Made by a program: the position numbers and the translations under genes. This document shows positions 1 through 8,036 of a stretch of DNA of 34,304 bases, one piece after another. Every line of letters starts with the position of its first letter. The first letter of the stretch is position 1. Source of the stretch: Bacteroidales bacterium (GTDB taxonomy: Bacteria; Bacteroidota; Bacteroidia; Bacteroidales; VadinHA17); NCBI GenBank assembly GCA_025454755.1, contig JALONV010000028.1:1-34304 (forward strand). Reading direction: 5' to 3'. The notes under the pieces are model-generated. The model made no database searches. It was given only the letters and a program-made list of their open reading frames with translations, and was not told where the DNA came from.

Positions 1-248
1 TACCAGATAATCAATCTGATTTTGACCGAAAGCGCAGCGAAGTGAGGAATCTCCCTCTCAAATACCAGATAATCAATCTGATTTTGACCGAAAGCGCAGA
101 GGAGTGAGGAATCTCCCTCTCAAATACCAGATAATCAATCTGATTTTGACCGAAAGCGCAGAGGAGTGAGGAATCTCCCTCACAAATACCAGGTATTCAA
201 CATGGTATCTAACTGACAATACAGCGCAGTGAGGAATCTCCCTGCCTT
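1..248. repeat. 62-bp tandem repeat, four units
   Basis: Units start at 1, 63, 125 and 187, an exact 62-bp period. The first three are nearly identical (GCGAAGTG in the first against GAGGAGTG in the next two). The fourth keeps only its first bases and the GCGCAGTGAGGAATCTCCCT end. The window begins inside or at the edge of the array, so more copies may lie upstream. The GCGCAG...GTGAGGAATCTC phrase resembles short intergenic repeats I associate with Bacteroidetes genomes. No coding potential was seen. Confidence 0.9.
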
Positions 249-260
249 TTGACTTTTATT

Positions 261-350
261 TCGATCCGATTCTAATCTCACATTTCATTTTTATTATCTA
301 TTGTATCGATCCGATTCTAATCTCACATTTCATTTTTATTATCTATTGTA
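261..350. repeat. 45-bp perfect tandem duplication
   Basis: The 45-bp segment starting TCGATCCGATTCTAATC at 261-305 is repeated without change at 306-350. It lies in an AT-rich spacer about 55 bp upstream of the broken isomerase gene, so any promoter of that gene may lie in or just after it. A perfect copy suggests a recent duplication. Confidence 0.9.
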
Positions 351-406
351 TTATTTTTATCCTCAATATTAATTAGCAATAAGTATAACTAAAGATAAAT
401 CAACCC

Positions 407-1194
407 ATGAAAAACAGACAATCACGAAGAGATTTCCTGAAGATTACTGCTGCAGGTGCAATCGGTGCTGCATTTCTTTCACAGTACGGATGCAAAAGCA
501 TGCCTAAGATTGGACTCCAGCTTTACACAATCAGAGATGCTATGGCAGCTGACGTCCCGGGATCTTTAAAAATTGTATCGGATATCGGATATAAATATGT
601 TGAGCTTGCCGATTATGCAAACCGGAAATTCTACAATTACACTCCAGCCGATTTTCTGAAACTGGTTCAGGACGTCTGCAGCCATGGATAGTTGAAGAGA
701 TGCGTACATCAATCGCCAGCTATCAGAGGATGGCGGAAAACTGGAATAAGATAGGGGAGGTGATGAAGGAGTTCGGGATACAGTTTGGATATCATAACCA
801 TAATTTTGAATTTGCGACGGTTGAAGGAAAGATTCCATATTTCGATGTAATGCTTGCCGAACTTGATAAGGATCTCGTGACCATGGAACTGGACATGTTT
901 TGGGCGACAAAAGCCGGACAAAACCCTGTTGAGCTTTTTAAAAAGTATCCTGGCAGATTTAAACTATTCCACCTGAAGGATATGTACACAAAGCAAGACC
1001 CATTCTATGATGTGATCAAGGATGATATTGCACCAGTCGGCGAAGGAGTGATAGACTTCAAACCGATAATTGCGGCAAAGGATATCGCAGGTATGGAATA
1101 TATGATTGTTGAGCAGGACCAAAGCAGAAACAACACTATTCTCGAAGATATAAAAACCAGCTTTGTAAACCTGACGACAAAAATACTGGTATAA
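407..1194 (+). pseudogene. Sugar-phosphate isomerase/epimerase, broken by an internal deletion
   Basis: Two consecutive reading frames belong to one xylose-isomerase-like TIM-barrel protein. The first (407-691) has a twin-arginine type signal (SRRDFLK followed by a hydrophobic stretch) and the strand IGLQLYTIRD. It ends at a stop just after LVQDVCSHG. The second (ATG at 700, stop at 1194) carries the C-terminal half with the metal-site-like segment FGYHNHNFEF and GEGVIDF. Reading the second frame upstream of its ATG gives QPWIVEEM, which continues the family sequence, so the ATG at 700 is internal. The family normally has roughly 40 residues between these halves, so an internal deletion with a frame change is the simplest explanation. 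A product, if made, would be a 94-residue exported fragment. It stands alone, facing a HAD gene. Confidence 0.75.
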
Positions 1195-1199
1195 ATAAA

Positions 1200-1289
1200 A
1201 GGCATCAGGCGTCAGGCATCAGGCAACAGGTACGGAAATATCGTATTTTGCCTGTCGCCTGTCGCCCGACGCCTGACGCCTGACGCCTA
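1200..1289. repeat. Long inverted repeat of AGGCGTC units, possible bidirectional terminator
   Basis: The left arm (about 1201-1230) and right arm (about 1250-1288) are built from degenerate CAGGCGT/CAGGCAT units and are largely complementary, giving an imperfect stem of about 30 bp. The element fills the space between two convergent genes, so a role in ending transcription from both sides is plausible. There is no clean T-tract. Confidence 0.6.
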
Positions 1290-1298
1290 TAGCCGGGG

Positions 1299-1898
1299 TT
1301 ACCAGTTCGAATCATACCACGATCTCACATCTGTGACAATCATTCCTCCAAGCCTGGCAGCTTCAATACCCAGATCGCCGTCTTCGAAAACCTCGCAATA
1401 CTGAGGGTCAATGTTCATCAATTCAGCGCACTTCAGGAATGTTTCGGGGTGAGGCTTGAAATTATCGACGTCGTTCGCTGTAACGATTATTTCAAAATAT
1501 TGTCTCAGACCGGTTATTTCGAGAGTCCTTAATACCGCAGTCCTGTGTCCGCCTGTGCCTACAGCCATGGGAAGTTTTTCAAAGTATTTCTTGACAATGT
1601 CAGCTACCGGTTTTATAGGTTTTACCAGATGCTGGACACTATAAAACTGCTCAAGCTTCTCCTCCATTATATCATCCACTGTGACTTTACCTTCCAACCC
1701 ACATGACCTGATTATCTCGGAAGCAATAAACCAGCCGGGACTTCCTGTATGCTTGCGGAGAAAAGCAGGGTCGATATCTGCGCCGTATTTATTGCAGGCT
1801 TTTTTCCATCCGTCGAAATGAAAAGGCATTGTATCGGCAAGCGTTCCGTCAAGATCGAAAATAAGACCTTTTACCCCGGGTTTGATATCGTATTTCAT
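1299..1898 (-). CDS. HAD-superfamily phosphatase, beta-phosphoglucomutase-like
   Basis: A 199-residue soluble HAD hydrolase. Motif I is DLDGTLADT, with the nucleophile D15 and acid D17. The alpha-helical cap begins at MPFHFDGWKKAC. Motif II is in VGTGGHRT, the motif III lysine is in NFKPHPE, and motif IV is in FEDGDLGIEAA. This arrangement fits the beta-phosphoglucomutase/fructose-1-phosphatase subfamily (YqaB-like), which acts on small sugar phosphates. The substrate cannot be told from sequence. The gene is monocistronic, ends against the inverted repeat at 1200-1289, and is separated from the next minus-strand gene by about 165 bp. Length is normal for the family. Confidence 0.85.
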   Translation of the reverse strand: MKYDIKPGVKGLIFDLDGTLADTMPFHFDGWKKACNKYGADIDPAFLRKHTGSPGWFIASEIIRSCGLEGKVTVDDIMEEKLEQFYSVQHLVKPIKPVADIVKKYFEKLPMAVGTGGHRTAVLRTLEITGLRQYFEIIVTANDVDNFKPHPETFLKCAELMNIDPQYCEVFEDGDLGIEAARLGGMIVTDVRSWYDSNW

Positions 1899-2064
1899 CC
1901 GTTATAAAATGTGCAAATATAATAGAATGATCATACAAATTAAAAACAGCCGTAATTAACGCTCAGTAACCGAAGATTTAAGCAGACGAGGCAGGTAATA
2001 TGTTATATCACAGCAAACGGACAAGTGAACTGCTCTGGGGAAATACGTCTGATTACAACGGTAT

Positions 2065-2658
2065 TTACTCTTTGAAAAATACTTCTATTTCAGAACTATT
2101 CTTGATCAGGTCCATTTTCCTGATCTTTACCTTTTCGATCTTTTTCCCTGTTCTTCCCGAAAGATCTTGTAAAAGTTCTGATTCCCTGGCAGGATTGAGC
2201 AAATCGAATTTGTCATATGAAATAACAAAGGAGGCCAGACTGTTATTTTTCAGGAACAATTCCAGGATAAATGCTGCCACAAGTATTATTGAATTAATAA
2301 CTGCAGCTCCAATTACAGGTGGCGGAATTTTTGCCTGGGAATTTATCAGCGACAGACCTATCACAAGGAAAATATAGGTCATATCTTTGGCTGTATAATT
2401 GATGGTTCTGAACCTCAGGATCGCAAATATTGCAAACAATCCCAGTGCCATGCCAAGCTGTATCTCAACAGTTTCAAGAATGGAACAGAGAAAGAAGATC
2501 ACAATTCCCAGAAGGAAATAGGAAAAGAGATATTCGGCCTTCCCTGTAAAACGGTAGTAGATTACCCGTATAAGTATAAAAATGACAAACAGGTTGACAG
2601 TGAACCTTAAAAGTATACTTTGAAGGGTCACTTCATTTACAAGTGATTCTAAGATCAT
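2065..2658 (-). CDS. DUF4956 family membrane protein
   Basis: An integral membrane protein with about four N-terminal hydrophobic helices (for example LFVIFILIRVIYY and LLGIVIFFLCSILE). These are followed by the family signature around MALGLFAIFAILRFRT and a cytoplasmic C-terminal domain of about 70 residues. The segment FAILRFRTxxxxxKDMTYIF is the best diagnostic. I prefer the ATG at 2658. The longer reading frame, from 2733, overlaps the upstream gene by 50 bp and adds a non-membrane extension. DUF4956 proteins often sit next to CotH-like proteins and VTC-type polyphosphate polymerases. Here the CotH-like neighbour is present (25-bp gap), but no VTC gene is visible. Its function is unknown. 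Confidence 0.75.
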   Translation of the reverse strand: MILESLVNEVTLQSILLRFTVNLFVIFILIRVIYYRFTGKAEYLFSYFLLGIVIFFLCSILETVEIQLGMALGLFAIFAILRFRTINYTAKDMTYIFLVIGLSLINSQAKIPPPVIGAAVINSIILVAAFILELFLKNNSLASFVISYDKFDLLNPARESELLQDLSGRTGKKIEKVKIRKMDLIKNSSEIEVFFKE

Positions 2659-2683
2659 AGTATGAAAAGATATTGGTAAACAA

Positions 2684-3736
2684 TTATTTGCAATCCTGCA
2701 GCAATTTATAAACAATAGTGTTCTTCTTGTCAAACATGTTGAAAAAACTTTCCAGATAGCCTGTCATAACTTTTTTGTCAGACTTCTTCAGATAGGGGAA
2801 TTCATTTATTATCGAATAGAACTCAGCCTCTTTCGCTCTGAACTCTACAAGCGCCTGCATAAATTCTTCACGCGTCCGGCAGATTCCCTGGTAGTGACGG
2901 TCGGTTATGTCAACGATTGGCAATCCTTCCACAGGTATTGCATAGGGAGGCTGAACAAATCCTGAATAATCAAAATCATATGGTACTATTGCTCCAAGGC
3001 TGGGATCATTTGAGAAAGGCTGTGAGAGGATTACAACATTCTGGAGGCGTTGAACTGACCAGTCGTAATTACCGATCATATAGTTAAATATTGCCACCCT
3101 GTTCAGAATATCAGGCTTCATGTTACCCTGGTTCAATCCTTGTGTCTTAATTTCGGTGGAATTTATCCGCGCTGCCAGAAATTCAACCGGTTCGATGGCA
3201 AAAGCATATCCCGTGAATGGTTTAGCCTGCTTTTTTGTATTTATATAATTGATTTTCATAAGCCTTACCCTGAAACTGTAATCTGTAAGGCTGTTGAAGA
3301 GTTTGTATGCCACATACTCTTTCAGCACACATTCAGGATTGACTATATTACAATGGGTGACCAGCTTTATTTTATCAATATTTCTGAACTGGTCGCCAGA
3401 ATTCTCATTCTTTTTCAGATTCAACCTGATCGGGGGGAACTCGCAATTGTTTCTCCTGAAGTTGCCCCTCGATCTCAGTTTTACTTTTTTTATGATAGTA
3501 TCGTGGTTTTCTGTATAATATGTTAAAATAGCATCCTGGTATTCCTCATCCGGCTTTACCTTCCTGAAATAGCTTATGTCGAACTGAAGGGTGATTTCAA
3601 GAAGCTGGTCGGTGTCGAACAATCCTGCCTGGTTGCTGGGCAAGAAACCGGAAAGTTCAATAGAATCATTCTGTGAATAAGCCTGTAAGAAGAGTGAAAA
3701 GAAGGCGATCAGGTTTATGATCAATGTTTTTCTCAT
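2684..3736 (-). CDS. Exported CotH-like (atypical kinase fold) protein
   Basis: A protein of about 350 residues with an N-terminal signal peptide (RKTLIINLIAFFSLFLQAYSQ). Start choice is between ATG at 3751 and ATG at 3736. The latter begins directly with the signal peptide and is preferred. Numbered from 3751, features recalling CotH-type kinases are KVKLRSRGNFRR (90-100), KLVTHC (129-134), the probable catalytic/metal segments GNYDWS (227-232) and PYDFDYSG (257-264). Known CotH proteins are secreted protein kinases of spore coats. In Bacteroidetes the substrates are unknown. It lies between transketolase and the DUF4956 gene with very short gaps, so the three are probably co-transcribed. 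The family assignment rests on motif resemblance only. Confidence 0.6.
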   Translation of the reverse strand: MRKTLIINLIAFFSLFLQAYSQNDSIELSGFLPSNQAGLFDTDQLLEITLQFDISYFRKVKPDEEYQDAILTYYTENHDTIIKKVKLRSRGNFRRNNCEFPPIRLNLKKNENSGDQFRNIDKIKLVTHCNIVNPECVLKEYVAYKLFNSLTDYSFRVRLMKINYINTKKQAKPFTGYAFAIEPVEFLAARINSTEIKTQGLNQGNMKPDILNRVAIFNYMIGNYDWSVQRLQNVVILSQPFSNDPSLGAIVPYDFDYSGFVQPPYAIPVEGLPIVDITDRHYQGICRTREEFMQALVEFRAKEAEFYSIINEFPYLKKSDKKVMTGYLESFFNMFDKKNTIVYKLLQDCK

Positions 3737-3756
3737 AAAAGGAATAATCATTCAGA

Positions 3757-5799
3757 CTATTTACTGTTTCCGTAAAGTAATTCTTTAACCTGCCGGTAAA
3801 CATTTTCACCGGTAAATCCCAGTTTTTCGTCGAGTATTTTGTAGGGAGCAGAGTATCCGAAACTGTTTACGCCCCAGATCTTTCCTCCCGGGCCCACAAG
3901 CCCCAGAAGTGTTACCGGTAAGCCGGCCGTAAGTCCGAAAACAGGAATATTGTCAGGAATAACGGATTTGCGGTAACCTTCACTCTGAAGCCTGAAGAGT
4001 CCTTCAGAAGGAGCAGAAACGATCCGTACGTTCAGGTTATCCTTTTTCAGCAAAGCAGCTCCTTCCACAAGCGTTGCCACTTCAGAACCGCTGGCAAGCA
4101 GTATAATGTCTGGTTTATCTTTACAATCCTGAACTATGTATGCTCCTTTTTCAGACTGAAGAGCATCACTGAACCTGTCATTCCTGTCGAAAGGGAGATC
4201 TTTTATGTTCTGGCGGGAAAGTATAAGAGCTGTGGGTGTTTTACGGTTTTCGATTGCCATCTTCCAGGCAATGTTTGTTTCAAGCGAATCAGCAGGCCTG
4301 AGAACGAGCATGCTGTTCTCTCCATGATGGTTTTTGAGATGCTCCATGAGCCTTATCTGTGCTTCCTGCTCTACAGGCTGATGTGTCGGTCCATCCTCGC
4401 CTACACGGAATGCATCGTGAGTCCAGATATATTTTACCGGAAGTCCCATGAGGCATGCAAGACGTACCGCCGGCTTCATGTAGTCGGAGAAGACAAAGAA
4501 TGTACCGCAGGCTGGAATTACGCCTCCGTGAAGGGCCATTCCGTTCATAACAGCAGCCATTGTGAGCTCTGCTACGCCTGCCTGAAGAAACGCTCCTGAG
4601 AAATCACCTTTTGTAAAGGCTTTTGTATTTTTCAGGAAGCCATCAGTTTTGTCTGAATTTGAAAGGTCGGCGGATGCAACCACCATATTTTCAATCTTTT
4701 TCGCGAGAACACCCAGGACAACCGAAGAGGCAGCTCTTGAGGCTGAATTTTCTTTTTGCTGAATTGCCTTGTAATCAATTTCGGGAACGCTTCCCGAATA
4801 AAACATATGGAGCTTCTGGTTGAGATCTTTATTGGATGCTGCCCAATCTGCCTTCTTGTTTTTCCATTCTGCAGCATGACGGCGTTTCGCGTCAAGGACT
4901 TTTTTATAATGATCCTTTACTTCATCAAAGATCCTGAAAGGATTTGAAAGATCACCGCCAAGATTTATAAGCGATTTTTCGAATGAGCCCCCTGCTTCGC
5001 TCACAGGCATCCCGTGTGTAGATGTTTTTCTTTCAAAGCTCTTCCCTTCATTGTCGAGCAATCCTTTGCCCATTATGGTCTTGCCGATAATAAGCTGAGG
5101 TTTATCCTTTGCCCTGACTGCATCTGAGAGGGCTTTTCTTATCTGGTCATGGTCATTACCGTCAATAGTAACAACATCCCATCCCCATGCCCTGTATTTC
5201 ATTGCAGTATCCTCGATGGTCACTGCCTTCGTTTCTGTGCTCAGTTGTATATCGTTGGAGTCGTAGAACATTATCAGGTTGCTGAGTCCGAGAAATCCTG
5301 CAAGTCTTCCGGCTCCCTGTGATATCTCCTCCTGAACGCCTCCGTCGGAAATGAATGCATATGTTTTGTGTGAGAATAATTCGCCGAATCTTGAAGCCAG
5401 GAATCTTTCGGCAATCGACGCACCAACAGCCATAGTATGTCCCTGGCCGAGAGGACCTGAAGTGTTTTCAATGCCGCGGGTGATATCTAATTCCGGATGA
5501 CCGGGAACAGGGCTTCCCCACTGCCGGAATTGCATGAGCTCTTCGACTTTGAAATGACCAGTTAATGTCAGCATTGAATAGAGCATCGGAGACATATGAC
5601 CCGGATCAAGGAAGAACCTGTCACGATTGATCCATGCAGGATCACCGGGATCAAAGTTCAGAAATTCAGAAAAAAGTATATGGATAAAATCAGCGCCACC
5701 CATTGCGCCGCCGGGATGGCCTGATTTAGATTTCTCAACCATCGACATCACCAGGATACGAATATTATCAGCTGCTCTCTTATTTACATCAAAACTCAT
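3757..5799 (-). CDS. tkt: Transketolase
   Basis: A full-length 680-residue thiamine-diphosphate enzyme of the non-oxidative pentose phosphate pathway, which moves two-carbon units between ketose and aldose phosphates. The N-terminal signature is KSGHPGGAMGGAD (25-37). The thiamine/Mg segment is ISDGGVQEEISQ (150-161), with serine where many families have glycine. Further segments are NTSGPLGQG, IEDTAMKYRAWGWDV and the pyrimidine-binding part with HDAFRVGEDGPTHQP. The C-terminal domain ends in FGYSAPYKILDEKLGFTG. The downstream CotH-like gene begins within about 25 bp. A candidate -7 box lies about 30 bp upstream. No sign of damage. Confidence 0.97.
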   Translation of the reverse strand: MSFDVNKRAADNIRILVMSMVEKSKSGHPGGAMGGADFIHILFSEFLNFDPGDPAWINRDRFFLDPGHMSPMLYSMLTLTGHFKVEELMQFRQWGSPVPGHPELDITRGIENTSGPLGQGHTMAVGASIAERFLASRFGELFSHKTYAFISDGGVQEEISQGAGRLAGFLGLSNLIMFYDSNDIQLSTETKAVTIEDTAMKYRAWGWDVVTIDGNDHDQIRKALSDAVRAKDKPQLIIGKTIMGKGLLDNEGKSFERKTSTHGMPVSEAGGSFEKSLINLGGDLSNPFRIFDEVKDHYKKVLDAKRRHAAEWKNKKADWAASNKDLNQKLHMFYSGSVPEIDYKAIQQKENSASRAASSVVLGVLAKKIENMVVASADLSNSDKTDGFLKNTKAFTKGDFSGAFLQAGVAELTMAAVMNGMALHGGVIPACGTFFVFSDYMKPAVRLACLMGLPVKYIWTHDAFRVGEDGPTHQPVEQEAQIRLMEHLKNHHGENSMLVLRPADSLETNIAWKMAIENRKTPTALILSRQNIKDLPFDRNDRFSDALQSEKGAYIVQDCKDKPDIILLASGSEVATLVEGAALLKKDNLNVRIVSAPSEGLFRLQSEGYRKSVIPDNIPVFGLTAGLPVTLLGLVGPGGKIWGVNSFGYSAPYKILDEKLGFTGENVYRQVKELLYGNSK

Positions 5800-5830
5800 C
5801 AGAATGTTTTTATTAGTTAATATACATCAG

Positions 5831-5838
5831 CAAAATTA
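5831..5838 (-). promoter_or_regulatory. Candidate Bacteroidetes -7 promoter box for tkt
   Basis: On the minus strand this reads TAATTTTG, a full match to the Bacteroidetes -7 consensus TAnnTTTG. Transcription would start roughly 25 bp before the tkt ATG. I could not find a convincing -33 TTG at the usual distance, so this is a weak call. Confidence 0.35.
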
Positions 5839-5879
5839 AAGTTATTTGTTAGAAATGACTTTTATATATGCATATAAAA

Positions 5880-5948
5880 AATCTGCGATAATCTGCGCGA
5901 TCTGCGGGAAATAAATTCTCCCGCAGATTTCGCTGATCTTCGCAGATT
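5880..5948. repeat. 30-bp imperfect inverted repeat (ATCTGCG-rich)
   Basis: Arms 5880-5909 and 5919-5948 are complementary apart from a few central mismatches, with a 9-bp loop. Each arm contains repeated ATCTGCG/ATCAGCG words. It lies between the end of the hydrogenase operon (5966) and tkt (5799), where it could end transcription of the long operon. Similar intergenic repeats occur elsewhere in the window, so it may instead be a dispersed repeat. Confidence 0.65.
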
Positions 5949-5965
5949 ATGAAAAGCAGAAATTG

Positions 5966-6385
5966 TTACAAGTACTTCCTGTCCTCGTCAGGTACCTCGA
6001 AATACTTGTCGTAGATCTTTACATCTGGTCCCGATTTCTGTTCTACCTTGTTCCCTCTGATCTTGAAAGTGCATTTTTCCCCGCCTATTCCGGAGAAATA
6101 GATGTTGGATTCCTTTCCATCATCTTCTTTCATAAGGATCCTTACCATGTGCAGGTATTTCATGCTGTTCAGCTGAGCTCCGCAGATAGGGCAGTTAAAA
6201 ATGTATTCTTCTCCATCCTTCATCTCGAATGAAGGGTGAGTGGTTCTGGTGTAGTTCCCGAGTTCAGGATTAAGATAAACCAATCCTCGTTGATTACGGT
6301 CGTGAAGAGATGTAGCAGCAAGTATAATGGAAGTTTTGCCATTCAGGGTTCCCTTGCAAACTTTGCATTGAAATTCTACAGCCAT
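5966..6385 (-). CDS. Small zinc-ribbon protein at the end of the hydrogenase operon
   Basis: A 139-residue soluble protein with two CxxC pairs, C7/C10 (QCKVCKG) and C65/C68 (NCPICGA). Spaced like this they could form one zinc ribbon. The C-terminal half is mixed strand/charged and has no family I recognise. The start is well supported: an AAGGAGGT Shine-Dalgarno sequence lies 6 bases before the ATG, unusually strong for this group. It starts 3 bp past the end of the maturation protease gene, so it is part of the same transcript. The position suggests an accessory or assembly role for the hydrogenase, but that is inference. Confidence 0.7.
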   Translation of the reverse strand: MAVEFQCKVCKGTLNGKTSIILAATSLHDRNQRGLVYLNPELGNYTRTTHPSFEMKDGEEYIFNCPICGAQLNSMKYLHMVRILMKEDDGKESNIYFSGIGGEKCTFKIRGNKVEQKSGPDVKIYDKYFEVPDEDRKYL

Positions 6386-6388
6386 ATG

Positions 6389-6841
6389 TCACCTCCTTTT
6401 ATTTATAAGTTTAATTATAGAATCTGCAATTTCCTTTACAAGATAGGATAAATTTTCGCCAAAGTCAAGATTTGCAGGCTGGATTCCCAGAATAAAAACA
6501 GGCATCCTGAAGAAGTCTTTGAGCTTTTTCAGCGAAATATTGTGTGTGTTATATGTTAAATCCTGTACCTGATTTATATTTAGTAATTTATATATCCCTG
6601 CTTCTTCTCCGAGATCCATGCAATCTATGAGGACAAGTATATCGGGATTCAGGCTGTTGATCTTTCCAATGTAGTTTTCTATACTCACCTCGACTGTAAG
6701 GGCCGATACATTATCTGTTTCTTCAAGATTCCTGCTTATGTAGACACCGGCGCCGTCATCGCTTTTAAGAATATTACCGATCCCGACAAAAAGAATTTTC
6801 CTGTCTTCTCCCCTGAGAAGGGAATAGAGGTCGTTAAACAC
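6389..6841 (-). CDS. [NiFe]-hydrogenase maturation protease, HycI/HyaD family
   Basis: A 150-residue endopeptidase that removes the C-terminal tail of the hydrogenase large subunit after nickel insertion. The N-terminal strand ILFVGIGNILKSDDGAG (16-32) carries the first metal-binding acidic residue. D73 and D76 lie in LIDCMDLG, and H100 lies in NTHNISL. The DDGAG and THNISL forms resemble the HycI type that serves group 4 enzymes. Its substrate is clear from the operon: the large subunit at 13277 has a 34-residue tail after DPCYCCTER, as in E. coli HycE. It overlaps the upstream ferredoxin-subunit gene by 8 bp, which points to translational coupling. Confidence 0.9.
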   Translation of the reverse strand: MFNDLYSLLRGEDRKILFVGIGNILKSDDGAGVYISRNLEETDNVSALTVEVSIENYIGKINSLNPDILVLIDCMDLGEEAGIYKLLNINQVQDLTYNTHNISLKKLKDFFRMPVFILGIQPANLDFGENLSYLVKEIADSIIKLINKRR

Positions 6842-7454
6842 CTTTGTATAAGTATTTTACAAGAACCTGCCTCATGCAGTTTGGGCAGATGATATTGAAC
6901 ATATCCTTTCTCTTGAGTGTGTCGTGTATTTCAACATCGATATCCTGTCCTTCCGCGGTTCTTAGCTTTTGATTGAGCATATTCAGGTTCAGGATTGATG
7001 AGAAGGCTTTTGGGCCGAGCTTCCTGTGCATATAATGAAGATGCTCCCTGGTAGTTATAATTGCGCCGCAGTTTTTGCAGATGAGAAGCTCTTTCTCCTG
7101 ATATTCAACATTTTTCTGTCTGTCGAAGACAGCCAGATCAAAGATCTTATCGGAAAGAATGACTCCTTTAAGAGTAATACAATGATCCTGGCATAAACCG
7201 CAGAATATGCATTTCCCGTAGTCCCTTTTTATCGTTCTGATGCCTTTCTCCCTGTCGTCGGTAAAGGTAATTGCATGAGGGGGACACACATTTGCGCATG
7301 TCTCACATCCGACACAATTCTCATTATCTACAACCGGTTTTCCCCTGAACTTTTCAAAAGGCACATGAGGTTCCTTTGGGAATTTAGATGTATATGCCGG
7401 AGTTACCAGTGATACGACAGCCTCTTTTAGTTCACGCAATTTTGGATACTTCAT
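6834..7454 (-). CDS. Group 4 hydrogenase NuoI/HycF-like 2x[4Fe-4S] subunit with extra zinc-type C-terminus
   Basis: A 206-residue electron-transfer subunit. Two ferredoxin motifs are complete: C47/C50/C53 with C57, and C82/C85/C88 with C92 (CVGCETCANVCP, CIFCGLCQDHC). The position matches MbhN/HycF/EchF, which pass electrons to the NuoB-like subunit. The second motif ends CITLKG rather than CP. The C-terminal half (about 120-206) holds two further CxxC pairs, C126/C129 and C190/C193, which look like a zinc-binding or rubredoxin-like site. HycF-type proteins can have a similar extension. It overlaps the protease gene by 8 bp and mrpG by 4 bp. Confidence 0.85.
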   Translation of the reverse strand: MKYPKLRELKEAVVSLVTPAYTSKFPKEPHVPFEKFRGKPVVDNENCVGCETCANVCPPHAITFTDDREKGIRTIKRDYGKCIFCGLCQDHCITLKGVILSDKIFDLAVFDRQKNVEYQEKELLICKNCGAIITTREHLHYMHRKLGPKAFSSILNLNMLNQKLRTAEGQDIDVEIHDTLKRKDMFNIICPNCMRQVLVKYLYKGV

Positions 7455-7768
7455 TTCACTGCATCTTTATAATCGTCCTTTACGGTTCTCTTGTCAAGTT
7501 TTGCGCCGAAGTGATATGCACCGCGAATTAATGCATGAGCTGCCACGGTTGAACTGAAAAAGATAATCGGTATAGCAAATAATGCTTTAAAAAACGCATC
7601 GCTTATTCCAAAATGAATAGCTACCCCGATCAATATGCTGCAGCAACCCAGGGTTACACATTTTGTAGCTGACTGCAGCCTGTTATAGACATCAGGCAGA
7701 CGGATAAGTCCTATGCATCCGAAGATGTTGAACAAAACGCCGATGCAGATAAAAATAGCAGTTGCCAT
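7451..7768 (-). CDS. mrpG: Mrp antiporter subunit G (MbhC-like)
   Basis: A 105-residue membrane protein with three hydrophobic helices. The family signature is GCIGLIRLPDVYNRLQSATK (17-36), followed by PIIFFSSTVAAHALIRGAYHFG. MrpG is a small structural subunit of Na+/H+ antiporters and of Mbh-type hydrogenases (MbhC). It is the last gene of the Mrp set, overlaps the ferredoxin-subunit gene by 4 bp, and starts 1 bp after mrpF. Confidence 0.93.
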   Translation of the reverse strand: MATAIFICIGVLFNIFGCIGLIRLPDVYNRLQSATKCVTLGCCSILIGVAIHFGISDAFFKALFAIPIIFFSSTVAAHALIRGAYHFGAKLDKRTVKDDYKDAVK

Positions 7769-7769
7769 A

Positions 7770-8036
7770 TTACTCGTTCAATTTTTTTCCTGTGAGGTAT
7801 TTTGCAAGAGTAAGTGTTCCGATAAAGCTCAGGATGATCCAGGCTATACCAATGTCCAGAATGAAGGATTTCTCTGTCTGAACAGATATTATTGCACATA
7901 TTCCGACGACAAGAATCCCGAAAATGTCAATCCCGACCATCCTGTCAGGAATTGTGGGGCCGCGAATGATCCTGTACAAACAGACGCTGCTCAACCCTAT
8001 CTGTATGTAAAGCAATATGTTAAGTATTTCAGTCAT
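7770..8036 (-). CDS. mrpF: Mrp antiporter subunit F (MbhB-like)
   Basis: An 88-residue, three-helix membrane protein. The signature YRIIRGPTIPDRMVGIDIFG (21-40) is typical of MrpF/MnhF. It contributes to the small-subunit part of the antiporter module (MbhB in Pyrococcus). It overlaps mrpE by 4 bp and mrpG follows after 1 bp, so the small Mrp subunits are tightly coupled. Confidence 0.93.
   Translation of the reverse strand: MTEILNILLYIQIGLSSVCLYRIIRGPTIPDRMVGIDIFGILVVGICAIISVQTEKSFILDIGIAWIILSFIGTLTLAKYLTGKKLNE

Noticed and set aside
1-248. CRISPR array
   Set aside because: The repeats are contiguous 62-bp units without unique spacers, and there are no cas genes.
2000-2377. Plus-strand open frame of 125 codons
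   Set aside because: Mostly antisense to the DUF4956 gene, whose membrane pattern and family signature are clear.
3140-3526. Plus-strand open frame of 128 codons
   Set aside because: Antisense to the CotH-like gene. No start signal or family resemblance.
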